A stretch of DNA of 64,000 bases from Phytophthora colocasiae (lineage: Eukaryota > Oomycota > Peronosporomycetes > Peronosporales > Peronosporaceae): positions 3,162,001 through 3,226,000 of the forward strand of contig JAGKQI010000091.1 in the NCBI GenBank assembly GCA_018806915.1, written 5' to 3'. This document shows, piece after piece, positions 1-10,002 of the stretch. A program made the translations under genes and the position numbers. How positions within the stretch are numbered: position 1 is the stretch's first letter; every line of letters starts with the position of its first letter. The notes beneath the pieces were generated by a model. That model had not been told where the DNA came from and did not search any database. It was given only the letters and a program-made list of their open reading frames with translations.

Positions 1-2102
1 ATGATGATCTGCGAGAACATGAGAGCTCCGACAATAAAGCGGTACAGGGACGGAAAGAACGTGCCGGAGGTTTGCGTCGACGGGTCATGCACACACAAAG
101 ATAGCCAGCGGTATACAAAGTCGGACAGCACGAGATACAGCAACGCGAAGTAGTTGAGGATCGGTGCAATAGCGCAGAAAACCAGCACAAGCATAAGCAC
201 CAAATAGTACTCAGACACTTGGTCGGATGCACCAAAATCACCAGGGTTGGCCAGGGAGTTGAGACCAAACCACGGGCTTGATCGCTCACGAGGTGTGAGC
301 TTGGGCGCAAACGTCTTATAGATCGCAGCCTTGACGATCGGCGTCACACGTAGCAGGACCAGTGTCAGATTGAGTCCCGTCTTGACCAGTAAATAAGTGA
401 TGAAGAAGGACGACTGCACAGCCACAGAATCACTGATTAATTTGAGGATGGCACTCGCATCCGTCAGATTCGTGTCGCTAGATCCAATGACGGCATCGAT
501 GACAGTACCACCGATAATTGGTAGCAAAAACGTCACATAGATCTGGTAGATCACAAGTTTGTTGAGCAGCGAAGCGTCCACCTGCGAGGCAAACGCATGG
601 CCTTCACGCTTGGACAAAATGCCGAAGATGATTGGAGCCAAGGCCGTCATGACAGACAACATCAGCGGTGAAAGCTGCTCCAGCACTGACTTCACCCACG
701 GGTAATCGTCAATCACAGTTTCCAGCCAGGACCACTGTTTCTCCAAAGTCGACACCTTGGCAAAGGACACAACAATACCCGTCGGCACCGTCCAAAGCAG
801 AATAATAGCGGTACTGAGTGCCATGGAGATCATGAACCACGTGTCCTTGGTGTTCTTCGACAGACCAATGTTCTCCCATACGACATCATCAGGGTGAGCA
901 GCAGCTTCTACAGCCATTTGAGTGGGATCCGAGCTCTGAAGAATCTGCGTGCAGGACTGAGCCGCCTTCAGGCTTCGAAAGGTCACGAATCCAGCCGGAC
1001 GCATAATGCCCATCGCCTTCTTGTCCTGGCGCTTAAGACTCTTGATGTACCTTGACTCCACTGCATCTCCATCCAATTCTTCTTCCTTGTAGGCAAAGTT
1101 GATGCTTCTAACCGAGTCAACGTTCTGGTTAAAAGGTGGGATTTCGTTGTCTCCACTCGATTCGACCAACTGACTGGCAACCGCCGCTTGGTTGCGGAGA
1201 ATAGAGCGGACCTCCTTCTCCACGGCGGTGTTAAGGTCCTTCAGCTGATCTTGGTACAGTTCCACAGCGTCCACTTGATCGCCACCTAGCAACTTGTTCC
1301 GAGTCATCACGCGTTCCCCTGTCTTGGCACTCTGAGCCAGCACGTGCTCGAGTTTGTTGCGCACCTTGACTCGTTCAGCCACAAGCTTCTCCAGATCACG
1401 GCACTCCAGCGCAACATACACGTGCAGTACGGACTTCGGAAATAGCAACTCGAGATAGTTTCGTAGTGTCTGCTGAGTACAAAGATTAGGAGGCAAACCA
1501 TTCAGCACCACCGTGTACTGCTGGGAGTGCTTCCTGGACATGAATTCATGACGCCGACGGATGTACTCCTCGTACTCCTTCCAGAGCAAGAAGCACGTGG
1601 TGATGGACACCAAATACATGGTAACAACAGTAAACCAGAAGCGCCACATCTCATCTGTGTCCAGATGCGACAGCGTCATCATATACAGCGCGTCCAGCGA
1701 GTCCCGCTTGGCGTAATAGTAGATAGGGAAGTTAGCAGCCGAGCACAAGATGCCCACAGCCGTCACCTTTTCACATAGACGCAAGAAGCGCAAGAAGAAC
1801 AGCGTGTCCATCCCGCACTGCTCCAGAATATCGTCGTCCCGCGCGAAGAAGAGCAGCTTGATCCATCCAAACACTTTCGAGTCGTGACACATTGTTACGA
1901 TCCGGTTCGTCGTCTCCGCCTTGCCCTCTCGACAGTAATAAGCGCGTTGCAGCTTGACTCTCCCAGCTTCAAAGGCGAGCCAACCGATGGCGCCGATCAC
2001 GAAGTACACGCGCATGCCGTCCACGATGGTGTGCGACGGCGTCAGGTCTTCCGTGGCCGCCTTTTCGGTCACGCTCGCAGCGGCACTCGCAGCATCCGCC
2101 AT
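1..2102 (-). CDS. OSCA/CSC1 (DUF221)-like calcium-permeable stress-gated cation channel, 3' end beyond window
   Basis: The minus strand is open for 700 codons from the ATG at 2102 to the left edge, and I checked the frame codon by codon for stops. Residues about 25-45 form a first membrane helix, with two more before residue 190. A cytosolic domain follows, starting with a LNGLPP motif near residue 202 and ending with GFVTF near residue 370. DVVWENIG near residue 407 then leads into a run of hydrophobic helices with SPLMLSVMTALAPIIFG and a NKLVIYQIYVTFLLP segment. This order (N-terminal helices, cytosolic RNA-binding-like fold, RSN1_7TM block) is that of the OSCA/CSC1/TMEM63 family of mechanosensitive or osmosensitive channels of the plasma membrane or endomembranes. 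No intron is visible. The C-terminus is outside the window. It is divergent from the permease gene at 2788. The family call is firm; the exact physiological role is not known from sequence. Confidence 0.85.
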   Translation of the reverse strand, partial: MADAASAAASVTEKAATEDLTPSHTIVDGMRVYFVIGAIGWLAFEAGRVKLQRAYYCREGKAETTNRIVTMCHDSKVFGWIKLLFFARDDDILEQCGMDTLFFLRFLRLCEKVTAVGILCSAANFPIYYYAKRDSLDALYMMTLSHLDTDEMWRFWFTVVTMYLVSITTCFLLWKEYEEYIRRRHEFMSRKHSQQYTVVLNGLPPNLCTQQTLRNYLELLFPKSVLHVYVALECRDLEKLVAERVKVRNKLEHVLAQSAKTGERVMTRNKLLGGDQVDAVELYQDQLKDLNTAVEKEVRSILRNQAAVASQLVESSGDNEIPPFNQNVDSVRSINFAYKEEELDGDAVESRYIKSLKRQDKKAMGIMRPAGFVTFRSLKAAQSCTQILQSSDPTQMAVEAAAHPDDVVWENIGLSKNTKDTWFMISMALSTAIILLWTVPTGIVVSFAKVSTLEKQWSWLETVIDDYPWVKSVLEQLSPLMLSVMTALAPIIFGILSKREGHAFASQVDASLLNKLVIYQIYVTFLLPIIGGTVIDAVIGSSDTNLTDASAILKLISDSVAVQSSFFITYLLVKTGLNLTLVLLRVTPIVKAAIYKTFAPKLTPRERSSPWFGLNSLANPGDFGASDQVSEYYLVLMLVLVFCAIAPILNYFALLYLVLSDFVYRWLSLCVHDPSTQTSGTFFPSLYRFIVGALMFSQII

Positions 2103-2787
2103 ACTTCAACTAAGTTACAACAGGAGTGATGGTCTTCCGTCTCCAGTGCGGAATGCGAAGTGGCTGGTGGTGTGAGTTTAATGCGGGACAGGCGGTTAGG
2201 CACAAATGGAGTTTGGTGGGTTTGGCATAGAAAACCGTTGAGACTGGAATGACACGCAGTGGCATACAAATACCAAATGAAATTTGTGAAGCTTTTTCTT
2301 GGAAAAGAGCCAGCAATTGTTGTAATGTTACCACTGTTAGCGGCGATATAAAGGCTCTTGGGGGTGGACAGGGAGTATGAGAACACATGAGCTAGGACTC
2401 CTTGCTCCACTCCTAGCCTAGGAGTGGAGCTCTATTATAACGTAGCCATGTCGGCTACGAAGTCTCAGTGCACTCTAGCCGAAAATTGGAACGGATTTTA
2501 TATCTAGGACCACAGAACTCGCAGGAATTCGCCAAGATGACAAAGTGACCACTGTCTAGGCAAAGGCACCCACCATTACTATTCCCTACAGCAATCTGCA
2601 CTGCAGCACCAAGCTGCATGATCTGCCACCGACAGTGCCGGCGGCTGGCAACGAAATCTCTTGCGTTTCCGGCAATCTGTTCCACAAAGTTTAATTACTG
2701 AAACCATGCATGGCTACATCCTACCTTCCATCATACAGCTAGTTCAAACCTCCTGCACAGCATAATCAGATCTTCCGACCCTTTACC
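2103..2787. other. Divergent intergenic region between channel and permease genes
   Basis: About 685 bp separate two divergently transcribed start codons, so promoters for both genes should lie here. I saw no convincing gene, transposon end or strong hairpin. I did not call a specific initiator element because the short oomycete consensus is too easily matched by chance. Confidence 0.5.
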
Positions 2788-4914
2788 ATGGACGACCTTA
2801 AAGTGACGCTACTGTCCTCGCCCGCTCCGGACGCCTCCGCTCTCCCAGAGACCAGTCCCTCCTCTTCTCCTTCTCTTCGCTCTCGTCGTATCCGCGACTT
2901 CAAACTACGTGGACGCCACTCACTGCCCAGTTGGATGTATCCACCCGAGGGGGAGACTCGTCGCTTACTTGTACCCCCTCAATCGATTCAAGCCACTCGT
3001 GCCCGTCTCGAGCTCCCCAAGGAGCATCTGGGCGAATGGCCATCCACCGCCATCTGCGGCAATGACATCCTGGCCAGTGTGCTTTATTCTTCGGGTATTG
3101 TAGCTGCAAAAGCAGGCAAATTAACCCCATTAGCGCAGATCTTCGTGGCTTTTGTGCTCTACCTCTTCCGTTCGATCTACGAAGAGGCCGTCACTGCCAT
3201 CCCATTGAATGGAGGATCATATAACGTTCTACTCAATACTACCTCCAAGAGAACTGCAGCGGTTGCTGCCACTCTTGGTATCATCTCGTACTTAGCCACT
3301 GGAGTAGTGTCAGGCACCTCAGCATTGAGATATCTCGACACTCAAGTGGACGTGAGTGTCGTTCCTGGTACAGTGGTGTTGCTGTTTGTATTTGCAATGC
3401 TGTCCGTTATCGGTATCGCTGAAAGCGCCACTGTTGCGTTGGTGATTTTCATCGCTCACGTTGCTACTTTGACGTTATTGAGTGGCTTTTCTTTTGTATA
3501 CGCAGTGCAGCATCCTGATATCTTTTGGCAGAATATGAAGACGGATTTCCCGGATGTAAATGTTGCAGGAAATGTAGTGAAGGGGAATCTATTGACTGGT
3601 ATTTTCTTTGGCTATTCGTCGGCGATGTTGGGGATTACAGGGTTTGAAACTTCAGCTCAGTTTATAGAGGAACAAGCTCCTGGAGTGTTCAGGAAGACCC
3701 TGCGGAATATGTGGATCTCTGCTACGTTCTACAACTTGTTGTTGTCCTTCTTGTCCCTTGCAGTGCTGCCGTTGGAAGGTCCTGGTGGGATTTATGGCAA
3801 TAAGGACGTGGTGTTGGCTTCAATGGGCCGAGTAGCTGCTGGAAATTGGCTAGAGAGCTGGGTCTCCATTGATGCTTTCGTGGTTCTAGCTGGTGGAGTA
3901 TTGACGTCGTACGTGGGTATCACGGGTCTCGTACGTCGGCTGGCATTTGACCGTGTTCTACCGGCATTCCTCACGTACACTAACAAGTGGCGCGGTACGA
4001 ACCACAACATCATCCTGCTTTTTTTTGCATTACAGGCGAGTTTGGTGATTTTACTGCATGCAGACGCTACAGCACTGGCTGGAGTATTTACATTTGCGTT
4101 CCTGAGTGTCATGGCGTTATTCGCCTTTGGGTGTATGTTACTCAAGTTGAAACGTGAAGATATTCCACGAGATGTACATGCTCCATGGTGGAGCTGTATC
4201 CTTGGACTGGTGATGGTGTTGCTTGGGCTTCTCGGGAATTTACTGGGTGATCCTGCTATCTTTACTTACTTCGCTTTGTACTTCGTCGTCTTTGCTTCGA
4301 CAGTGTTTATCATGCTAGGGAGAGTTTTTATTCTGCGTATTCTGCTGTACGTCATGCAGCAGCTTTTCCCGTCTCGTAGTGCTCGTGAAGGAGAAGTTGA
4401 AGATATCGAAGCGGCAAAGTCTCAAGGGAAAGTAAAGAACGGATCTCGAACTGGGGCTAAAGGAGGGCGAACGATCACAGCGGTGCTCCAAGAGATCCAC
4501 CTCCCTCCAATTGTCTTTTTCCTCAAGACAACGCACCTATCTGTACTGAACAAGGCGATCCTCTACGTCCGCAAGAACGAACAAACGCACAATCTGCACG
4601 TCGTTCACGTGAGTGAAGACTCTAATCTGGAGGAAGACAGCAGTGCAGAGGTGACAGAAGCGGATGTACAGCGGCGGCAGGTCGAGCGGGAGAATGTGGA
4701 GGATATGCGCGAGATGACGCGCGTGTTTGACTTGACGTACCCAAAGCTGAAGATCGACTTTGTGCACGTGTCCGGTTCAAGCTTTGATACTGCTCTCGTC
4801 CACTGGCTTTCGGAAGAGCTACATGTTCCGCCCAATATGATGTTCATCAAGCAACCAGGCACGAAACATATTCACCAGGTCGCTGCGCTAGGAGTTCGAG
4901 TTATTACCAGTTAA
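2788..4914 (+). CDS. APC-superfamily amino acid permease with C-terminal USP-like cytosolic domain (full-length copy 1)
   Basis: This is a 708-residue protein. A cytosolic N-terminus of about 85 residues is followed by roughly twelve membrane helices, starting near ILASVLYSSGIVAAKAG. It includes the glycine-rich PLNGGSYNVLLN segment and a GITGFETSAQFIEE helix typical of APC amino acid/polyamine/organocation transporters. Residues after about 560 are soluble and read like a universal-stress-protein-type alpha/beta domain (VFFLKTTHLSVLNKAI, NLHVVHVSED). Bacterial APC permeases with such a tail are known to me as an architecture. It probably moves amino acids or similar solutes across the plasma membrane; the substrate cannot be inferred. 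It is the only copy in the window with a complete 5' end. The ATG at 2788 is the first in frame, and no intron is needed. Sequence from codon 105 onwards is repeated in three downstream units. Confidence 0.85.
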   Translation: MDDLKVTLLSSPAPDASALPETSPSSSPSLRSRRIRDFKLRGRHSLPSWMYPPEGETRRLLVPPQSIQATRARLELPKEHLGEWPSTAICGNDILASVLYSSGIVAAKAGKLTPLAQIFVAFVLYLFRSIYEEAVTAIPLNGGSYNVLLNTTSKRTAAVAATLGIISYLATGVVSGTSALRYLDTQVDVSVVPGTVVLLFVFAMLSVIGIAESATVALVIFIAHVATLTLLSGFSFVYAVQHPDIFWQNMKTDFPDVNVAGNVVKGNLLTGIFFGYSSAMLGITGFETSAQFIEEQAPGVFRKTLRNMWISATFYNLLLSFLSLAVLPLEGPGGIYGNKDVVLASMGRVAAGNWLESWVSIDAFVVLAGGVLTSYVGITGLVRRLAFDRVLPAFLTYTNKWRGTNHNIILLFFALQASLVILLHADATALAGVFTFAFLSVMALFAFGCMLLKLKREDIPRDVHAPWWSCILGLVMVLLGLLGNLLGDPAIFTYFALYFVVFASTVFIMLGRVFILRILLYVMQQLFPSRSAREGEVEDIEAAKSQGKVKNGSRTGAKGGRTITAVLQEIHLPPIVFFLKTTHLSVLNKAILYVRKNEQTHNLHVVHVSEDSNLEEDSSAEVTEADVQRRQVERENVEDMREMTRVFDLTYPKLKIDFVHVSGSSFDTALVHWLSEELHVPPNMMFIKQPGTKHIHQVAALGVRVITS

Positions 4915-5051
4915 CAAAGGAAATGTTGTTTTAAAATCTCCACATTCATGTTCAGGTAGTGATGGGGCCGCTACGTGTTGCGATTCCTCATTTGTGCCGT
5001 TTATCGTCCTTTTCAACGTCCATACCGGTCAACTTTGTTATGTGACTAGAT

Positions 5052-5921
5052 TTACCTTCGAGCACGAACAAGAACCTGGTACAAGTCCACAACGAGCGGG
5101 TCCGGAAATTCATCACCAATTTGGGGTGGATCTCGGGGAAGCGGATCACCTGGTTCCAAGCCGAGAAGCGTTCGTGCATCGAAATGCACCACTGTTGGGT
5201 CAACAATGGGCACTGGCAGCTCATTCGGATTCTCGAGACGCCGGCGAGCCCGAAGTCTACGTGGACGATAAACACGGTACAGCTTGTACTCCGCTGTTGC
5301 TAGACCCGCCGTGACCGCCACGCACAAAACAAAGCGCACACCGGGAACTTCAGCCCATCTCTGTGCTTTCCAATCGAGGTGGCCATGGGCATCTCCCCAC
5401 CTTCGCGAGTAGCCGACTTCAACAACAAGTGTGCGCCAATTGTCGTAATCTACGACGTTAATCGGCAAGTGTGACCCTGTTGCACGTGCAGGTCCATAGG
5501 ATTCGTCCGGTTCATACGCCGGTTGACCTTCCGGACGATTCTCTACAGGAGATGTTCTATAGCCATTGAGGTATGTGTTCACAACGCCGCCGGGTAAAAT
5601 TGCCTGACCGAGGTATACGAGGAATTTTTCATGCTCGTATGCTGGCAACTCCACGATGTAAATACCCCCGTTAATCCACTCCATTCTCGAAGACCTCAGC
5701 ACTTGATTGTCTGATTGTTGAAACTCATGCCACTCGTCCAGGGTCGCTGTGCACACTCTCCAAGGAGGAACCCCAGCGACTCCAGCCGAAAGAACTTGCG
5801 CGATATCCAGGTTAATGTACACTACCGCCATTTCAAGTTGTCTGGGACGTGCCGGATATATGTTGGAAGCAGTTGTGCTAATAATAGCGTCGAATTCGCC
5901 TGCACTTGCGCTGCTCGTCAT
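5052..5921 (-). CDS. Multicopy hypothetical protein, possible Uma2/PD-(D/E)XK-like fold (unit 1)
   Basis: This is a 289-residue single-exon frame with ATG at 5921. I do not recognise a characterised homologue. The N-terminal half has VPPWRVCTATLDEW and RMEWINGGIYIVELP. The centre has WRTLVVEVGYSRRWG followed by a LDWKAQRW segment and VRFVLCVAV. The spacing of E in VVEV, K in LDWKAQRW and the following valine-rich strand resembles the Uma2-type putative restriction-endonuclease fold (VEVLS, then K with a following Y, then a strand). That is a remote similarity and an inference. The C-terminus has FDARTLLGLEPGDPLPRDPP. It ends VRARR, unlike units 2 and 3, which end AQRLFNV. Related decayed copies lie at 15.4, 16.2, 20.0 and 63.6 kb, so this is a dispersed family. 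Confidence 0.6.
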   Translation of the reverse strand: MTSSASAGEFDAIISTTASNIYPARPRQLEMAVVYINLDIAQVLSAGVAGVPPWRVCTATLDEWHEFQQSDNQVLRSSRMEWINGGIYIVELPAYEHEKFLVYLGQAILPGGVVNTYLNGYRTSPVENRPEGQPAYEPDESYGPARATGSHLPINVVDYDNWRTLVVEVGYSRRWGDAHGHLDWKAQRWAEVPGVRFVLCVAVTAGLATAEYKLYRVYRPRRLRARRRLENPNELPVPIVDPTVVHFDARTLLGLEPGDPLPRDPPQIGDEFPDPLVVDLYQVLVRARR

Positions 5922-6277
5922 TCTCCAGAAAGCGCTGCTGCGACGAGGTGATGTTTCGTAATATGTCTTGGGTGATCAGCGAATTGGAAAGTGAAGCTGG
6001 GGGCAATACATGTTGTGGTTGCTGTGCAGGGTATGCCTCTGATTGCACCAGTTTTCTTTTTCGAGCCGAATATTTCAACCACATCGAAATCGAATCGTGT
6101 TGTCTGGTGCGGTATTTCAACGCCCTTTTGGCTCTTTGAAATATCCAGAGTCCTACAACGAGGTCAGAATCCGCTCGTTATTATCCGCCCGAAGCTTTTC
6201 GACTCAGCACGTCGATTTCTGGAGACATCTATTAATGCATCATCCCATCGATATCCGGCACGCCTCGACCAACTCGT

Positions 6278-6484
6278 ATGGCGGATGAGCACATTAACCA
6301 GACTGTCGCGCTGTTAGTGGTGATGAGCTACCACCTAATGGAGTACCCGTCGCAGCTTTTGGCTCAAAGAATTTCCAGCTTTCTTGCTGCTCAAGACGGA
6401 AAGAACTGTGAGTGGATTGATGAGATTGACGTCAATGAAGCGTATCAACATGAAAGGACTCAGATTCAAGAAGCGGAGAAATAA
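6278..6484 (+). pseudogene. Relic of acyltransferase-3 gene C-terminus (unit 1)
   Basis: The reading frame contains SYHLMEYPSQLLAQRISSF and LAAQDGKN. This matches SYHLIEYPSQLLAQRISRF in the acyltransferase gene at 16915-18455 for about 35 codons. Only this piece is present, and it lies on the opposite strand to the parent gene. It is part of the tandem unit rather than a separate gene. Confidence 0.7.
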
Positions 6485-6548
6485 TGTCGGATTCATTGGA
6501 AGGGGTTGATTACCTGGTGTAAAACCCAAAAGCGGGCATACGTCGAAT

Positions 6549-8360
6549 GTAGTTGCAAAAGCAGGCAAATTGACGCCGTTAGCAGATCTTCGTGGCTTTT
6601 GTGCTCTACCTCTTCCGCTCGATTTACGAAGAGGCTGTCACTGCCATCCCATTGAACGGGGGTTCGTATAACGTTCTGCTTAATACTACCTCCAAGAGAA
6701 CTGCAGCGGTAGCGGCAACACTCGGAATCATCTCGTACTTAGCCACTGGAGTGGTGTCGGGCACCTCAGCATTGAGATATCTCGACACTCAAGTGGACGT
6801 CAGTGTCGTCCCTGGCACAGTGGCGTTGCTCTTTGTATTTGCAATGCTGTCCATCATCGGTATCGCTGAAAGTGCCACAGTTGCGTTGGTGATATTCATC
6901 GCTCACGTTGCAACGTTGACGTTATTAAGTGGGTTTTCCTTCGTGTACGCAGTGCAGCATCCGGACATCTTCTGGCAGAACATGAAGACGGATTTCCCGG
7001 ATGTGAATGTTGCAGGAGATGTGGTGAAGGGGAATCTATTGACTGGTATTTTCTTCGGCTATTCGTCGGCGATGTTGGGGATTACAGGGTTTGAAACTTC
7101 AGCTCAGTTTATAGAGGAACAAGCTCCTGGCGTGTTCAGGAAGACCCTGCGGAATATGTGGATCTCTGCTACGTTCTACAACTTGCTGTTGTCCTTCTTG
7201 TCCCTTGCAGTGCTACCGTTGGAAGGCCCGGTGGGATTTACGGCAATAAGAACGTGGTGTTGGCTTCAATGGGTCGAGTGGCGGCAGGAGAGTGGCTGGA
7301 AAGCTGGGTCTCTGTTGATGCCTTTGTGGTACTAGCCGGTGGAGTATTGACGTCGTACGTGGGTATCACGGGTCTCGTACGTCGTCTGGCATTTGACCGT
7401 GTTCTACCGGCGTTCCTCACGTATATCAGCAAGTGGCGCGGTACGAACCACAACATCATCCTGCTCTTCTTCGCACTGCAGGCCAGTCTGGTCATTTTAC
7501 TACACGCTGACGCTACAGCACTAGCTGGAGTATTCACTTTTGCGTCCCTGAGCGTGATGGCGTTGTTTGCCTTTGGGTGTATGTTACTCAAGCTGAAACG
7601 TGAAGATATTCCACGAGACGTACACGCTCCATGGTGGAGCTGTATCCATGGACTGGTGATGGTGCTTCTTGGACTTCTTGGGAATTTACTGGGTGATCCG
7701 GCTATCTTCACCTACTTCGCCTTGTACTTCGTCGTCTTTGCCTCGACGGTGTTTATTATGTTGGGGCGTGTCTTTATTCTACGTATTCTGCTGTACGTCA
7801 TGCAGCAGCTTTTCCCGTCCCGTAGTGCTCGTGAAGGAGAAGTTGGAGATATCGAAACGGCAAAGTCTCAAGGGAAAGTAAAGAACGGATCTCGAACTGG
7901 GGCTAAAGGAGGGCGAACGATCACAGCGGTGCTTCAAGAGATCCACCTCCCTCCAATTGTCTTTTTCCTCAAGACACCACACCTGTCTGTACTGAACAAG
8001 GCGATCCTCTACGTCCGCAAGAACGAACAAACGCACAATCTGCACGTCGTTCACGTGAGTGAAGACTCTAATCTGGAGGAAGACAGCAGTGCAGAGGTGA
8101 CAGAAGCGGATGTACAGCGGCGGCAGGTCGAGCGGGAGAATGTGGAGGATATGCGCGAGATGACGCGCGTGTTTGACTTGACGTACCCAAAGCTGAAGAT
8201 CGACTTTGTGCACGTGTCCGGTTCAAGCTTTGATACTGCTCTCGTCCACTGGCTTTCGGAAGAGCTACATGTTCCGCCCAATATGATGTTCATCAAGCAA
8301 CCAGGCACGAAACATATTCACCAGGTAGCTGCACTAGGAGTTCGAGTTATTACCGGGTAA
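6549..8360 (+). pseudogene. APC permease copy 2, 5'-truncated and frameshifted
   Basis: Homology to copy 1 begins at its codon 105. Near 6582 a GC dinucleotide present in copies 1 and 4 is missing (gttagcagatc versus attagcgcagatc), and a further single-base deletion at about 7226-7231 (ggaaggcccggtggg against ggaaggtcctggtggg) shifts the frame again. The two frames together cover copy-1 residues 120 to the stop at 8360. There is no in-frame ATG near the beginning. It is best read as a broken duplicate. It carries private changes just after the frameshift (EWLESWVSVDAFVV). Confidence 0.85.
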
Positions 8361-8493
8361 CAAAGGAAAATATTGATGTAAAAGCTTAAAATCTACAAAT
8401 GTATGTTCAGGAAGTGGGTGAACCGGTACGTTTTGCGATCCCTCTTACTCTGTTTGTTGTCCTTTCAACTCCCATACCTGTCAACTTTCGCGA

Positions 8494-9375
8494 CTACACG
8501 TTGAATAATCTTTGAGCACGAACAAGAACCTGGTACAAGTCCACAACGAGCGGGTCCGGAAATTCATCACCAATTTGGGGTGGATCTCGGGGAAGCGGAT
8601 CACCTGGTTCCAAGCCGAGAAGCGTTCGTGCATCGAAATGCACCACTGTTGGGTCAACAATGGGCACTGGCAGCTCATTCGGATTCTCGAGACGCCGGCG
8701 AGCCCGAAGTCTACGTGGACGATAAACACGGTACAGCTTGTACTCCGCTGTTGCTAGACCCGCCGTGACCGCCACGCACAAAACAAAGCGCACACCGGGA
8801 ACTTCAGCCCATCTCTGCGCTTTCCAGTCGAGGTGGCCATGGGCATCTCCCCACCTTCGCGAGTAGCCGACTTCAACAACAAGTGTGCGCCAATCCCTGA
8901 AATTTTCGACGTCGAGCGGCAAGTGCGACCCTGCTTCAGGAGCAGGTCCATAGGATTCGTCCGGTTCATACGCCGGTTGACCTTCCGGACGATTCTCTAC
9001 AGGAGATGTTCTATAGCCTTCGAGGTATGTGTTCACAACGCCGCCGGGTAAAATTGCCTGACCGAGGTATACGAGGAATTTTTCATGATCGTATGCTGGC
9101 AACTCCACGATGTAAATACCCCCGTTAATCCACTCCATTCTCGAAGACCTCAGCACTTGATTGTCTGATTGTTGAAACTCATGCCACTCGTCCAGGGTCG
9201 CTGTGCACACTCTCCAAGGAGGAACCCCAGCGACTCCAGCCGAAAGAACTTGCGCGATATCCAGGTTAATGTACACTACCGCCATTTCAAGTTGTCTGGG
9301 ACGTGCCGGATATATGTTGGAAGCAGTTGTGCTAATAATAGCGTCGAATTCGCCTGCACTTGCGCTGCTCGTCAT
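8494..9375 (-). CDS. Multicopy hypothetical protein, possible Uma2-like fold (unit 2)
   Basis: This is a 293-residue copy of the protein at 5052-5921, with ATG at 9375 and the ending AQRLFNV. It is nearly identical apart from a patch around residues 155-170 (APEAGSHLPLDVENFRDW here, ARATGSHLPINVVDYDNW in units 1 and 3) and AYDHEKF instead of AYEHEKF. The VVEV...LDWKAQRW core is intact. Function is unknown. Confidence 0.6.
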   Translation of the reverse strand: MTSSASAGEFDAIISTTASNIYPARPRQLEMAVVYINLDIAQVLSAGVAGVPPWRVCTATLDEWHEFQQSDNQVLRSSRMEWINGGIYIVELPAYDHEKFLVYLGQAILPGGVVNTYLEGYRTSPVENRPEGQPAYEPDESYGPAPEAGSHLPLDVENFRDWRTLVVEVGYSRRWGDAHGHLDWKAQRWAEVPGVRFVLCVAVTAGLATAEYKLYRVYRPRRLRARRRLENPNELPVPIVDPTVVHFDARTLLGLEPGDPLPRDPPQIGDEFPDPLVVDLYQVLVRAQRLFNV

Positions 9376-9731
9376 TCTCCAGAAAGCGCTGCTGCGACGA
9401 GGTGATGTTTCGTAATATGTCTTGGGTGATCAGCGAATTGGAAAGTGAAGCTGGGGGCAATACATGTTGTGGTTGCTGTGCAGGGTATGCCTCTGATTGC
9501 ACCAGTTTTCTTTTTCGAGCCGAATATTTCAACCACATCGAAATCGAATCGTGTTGTCTGGTGCGGTATTTCAACGCCCTTTTGGCTCTTTGAAATATCC
9601 AGAGTCCTACAACGAGGTCAGAATCCGCTCGTTATTATCCGCCCGAAGCTTTTCGACTCAGCACGTCGATTTCTGGAGACATCTATTAATGCATCATCCC
9701 ATCGATATCCGGCACGCCTCGACCAACTCGT

Positions 9732-9938
9732 ATGGCGGATGAGCACATTAACCAGACTGTCGCGCTGTTAGTGGTGGTGAGCTACCACCTAATGGAGTAT
9801 CCGTCGCAGCTTTTGGCTCAAAGAATTTCCAGCTTTCTTGCTGCTCAAGACGGAAAGAACTGTGAGTGGATTGATGACATTGACGTCAATGAAGCGTATC
9901 AACATGAAAGGACTCAGATTCAAGAAGCGGAGAAATAA
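9732..9938 (+). pseudogene. Relic of acyltransferase-3 gene C-terminus (unit 2)
   Basis: This is the same fragment as at 6278-6484, with VVVSYHL instead of VVMSYHL and DDIDVN instead of DEIDVN. It directly precedes the unit 3 permease junction at 10003. Confidence 0.7.
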
Positions 9939-10002
9939 TGTCGGATTCATTGGAAGGGGTTGATTACCTGGTGTAAAACCCAAAAGCGGGCATACGTCGA
10001 AT

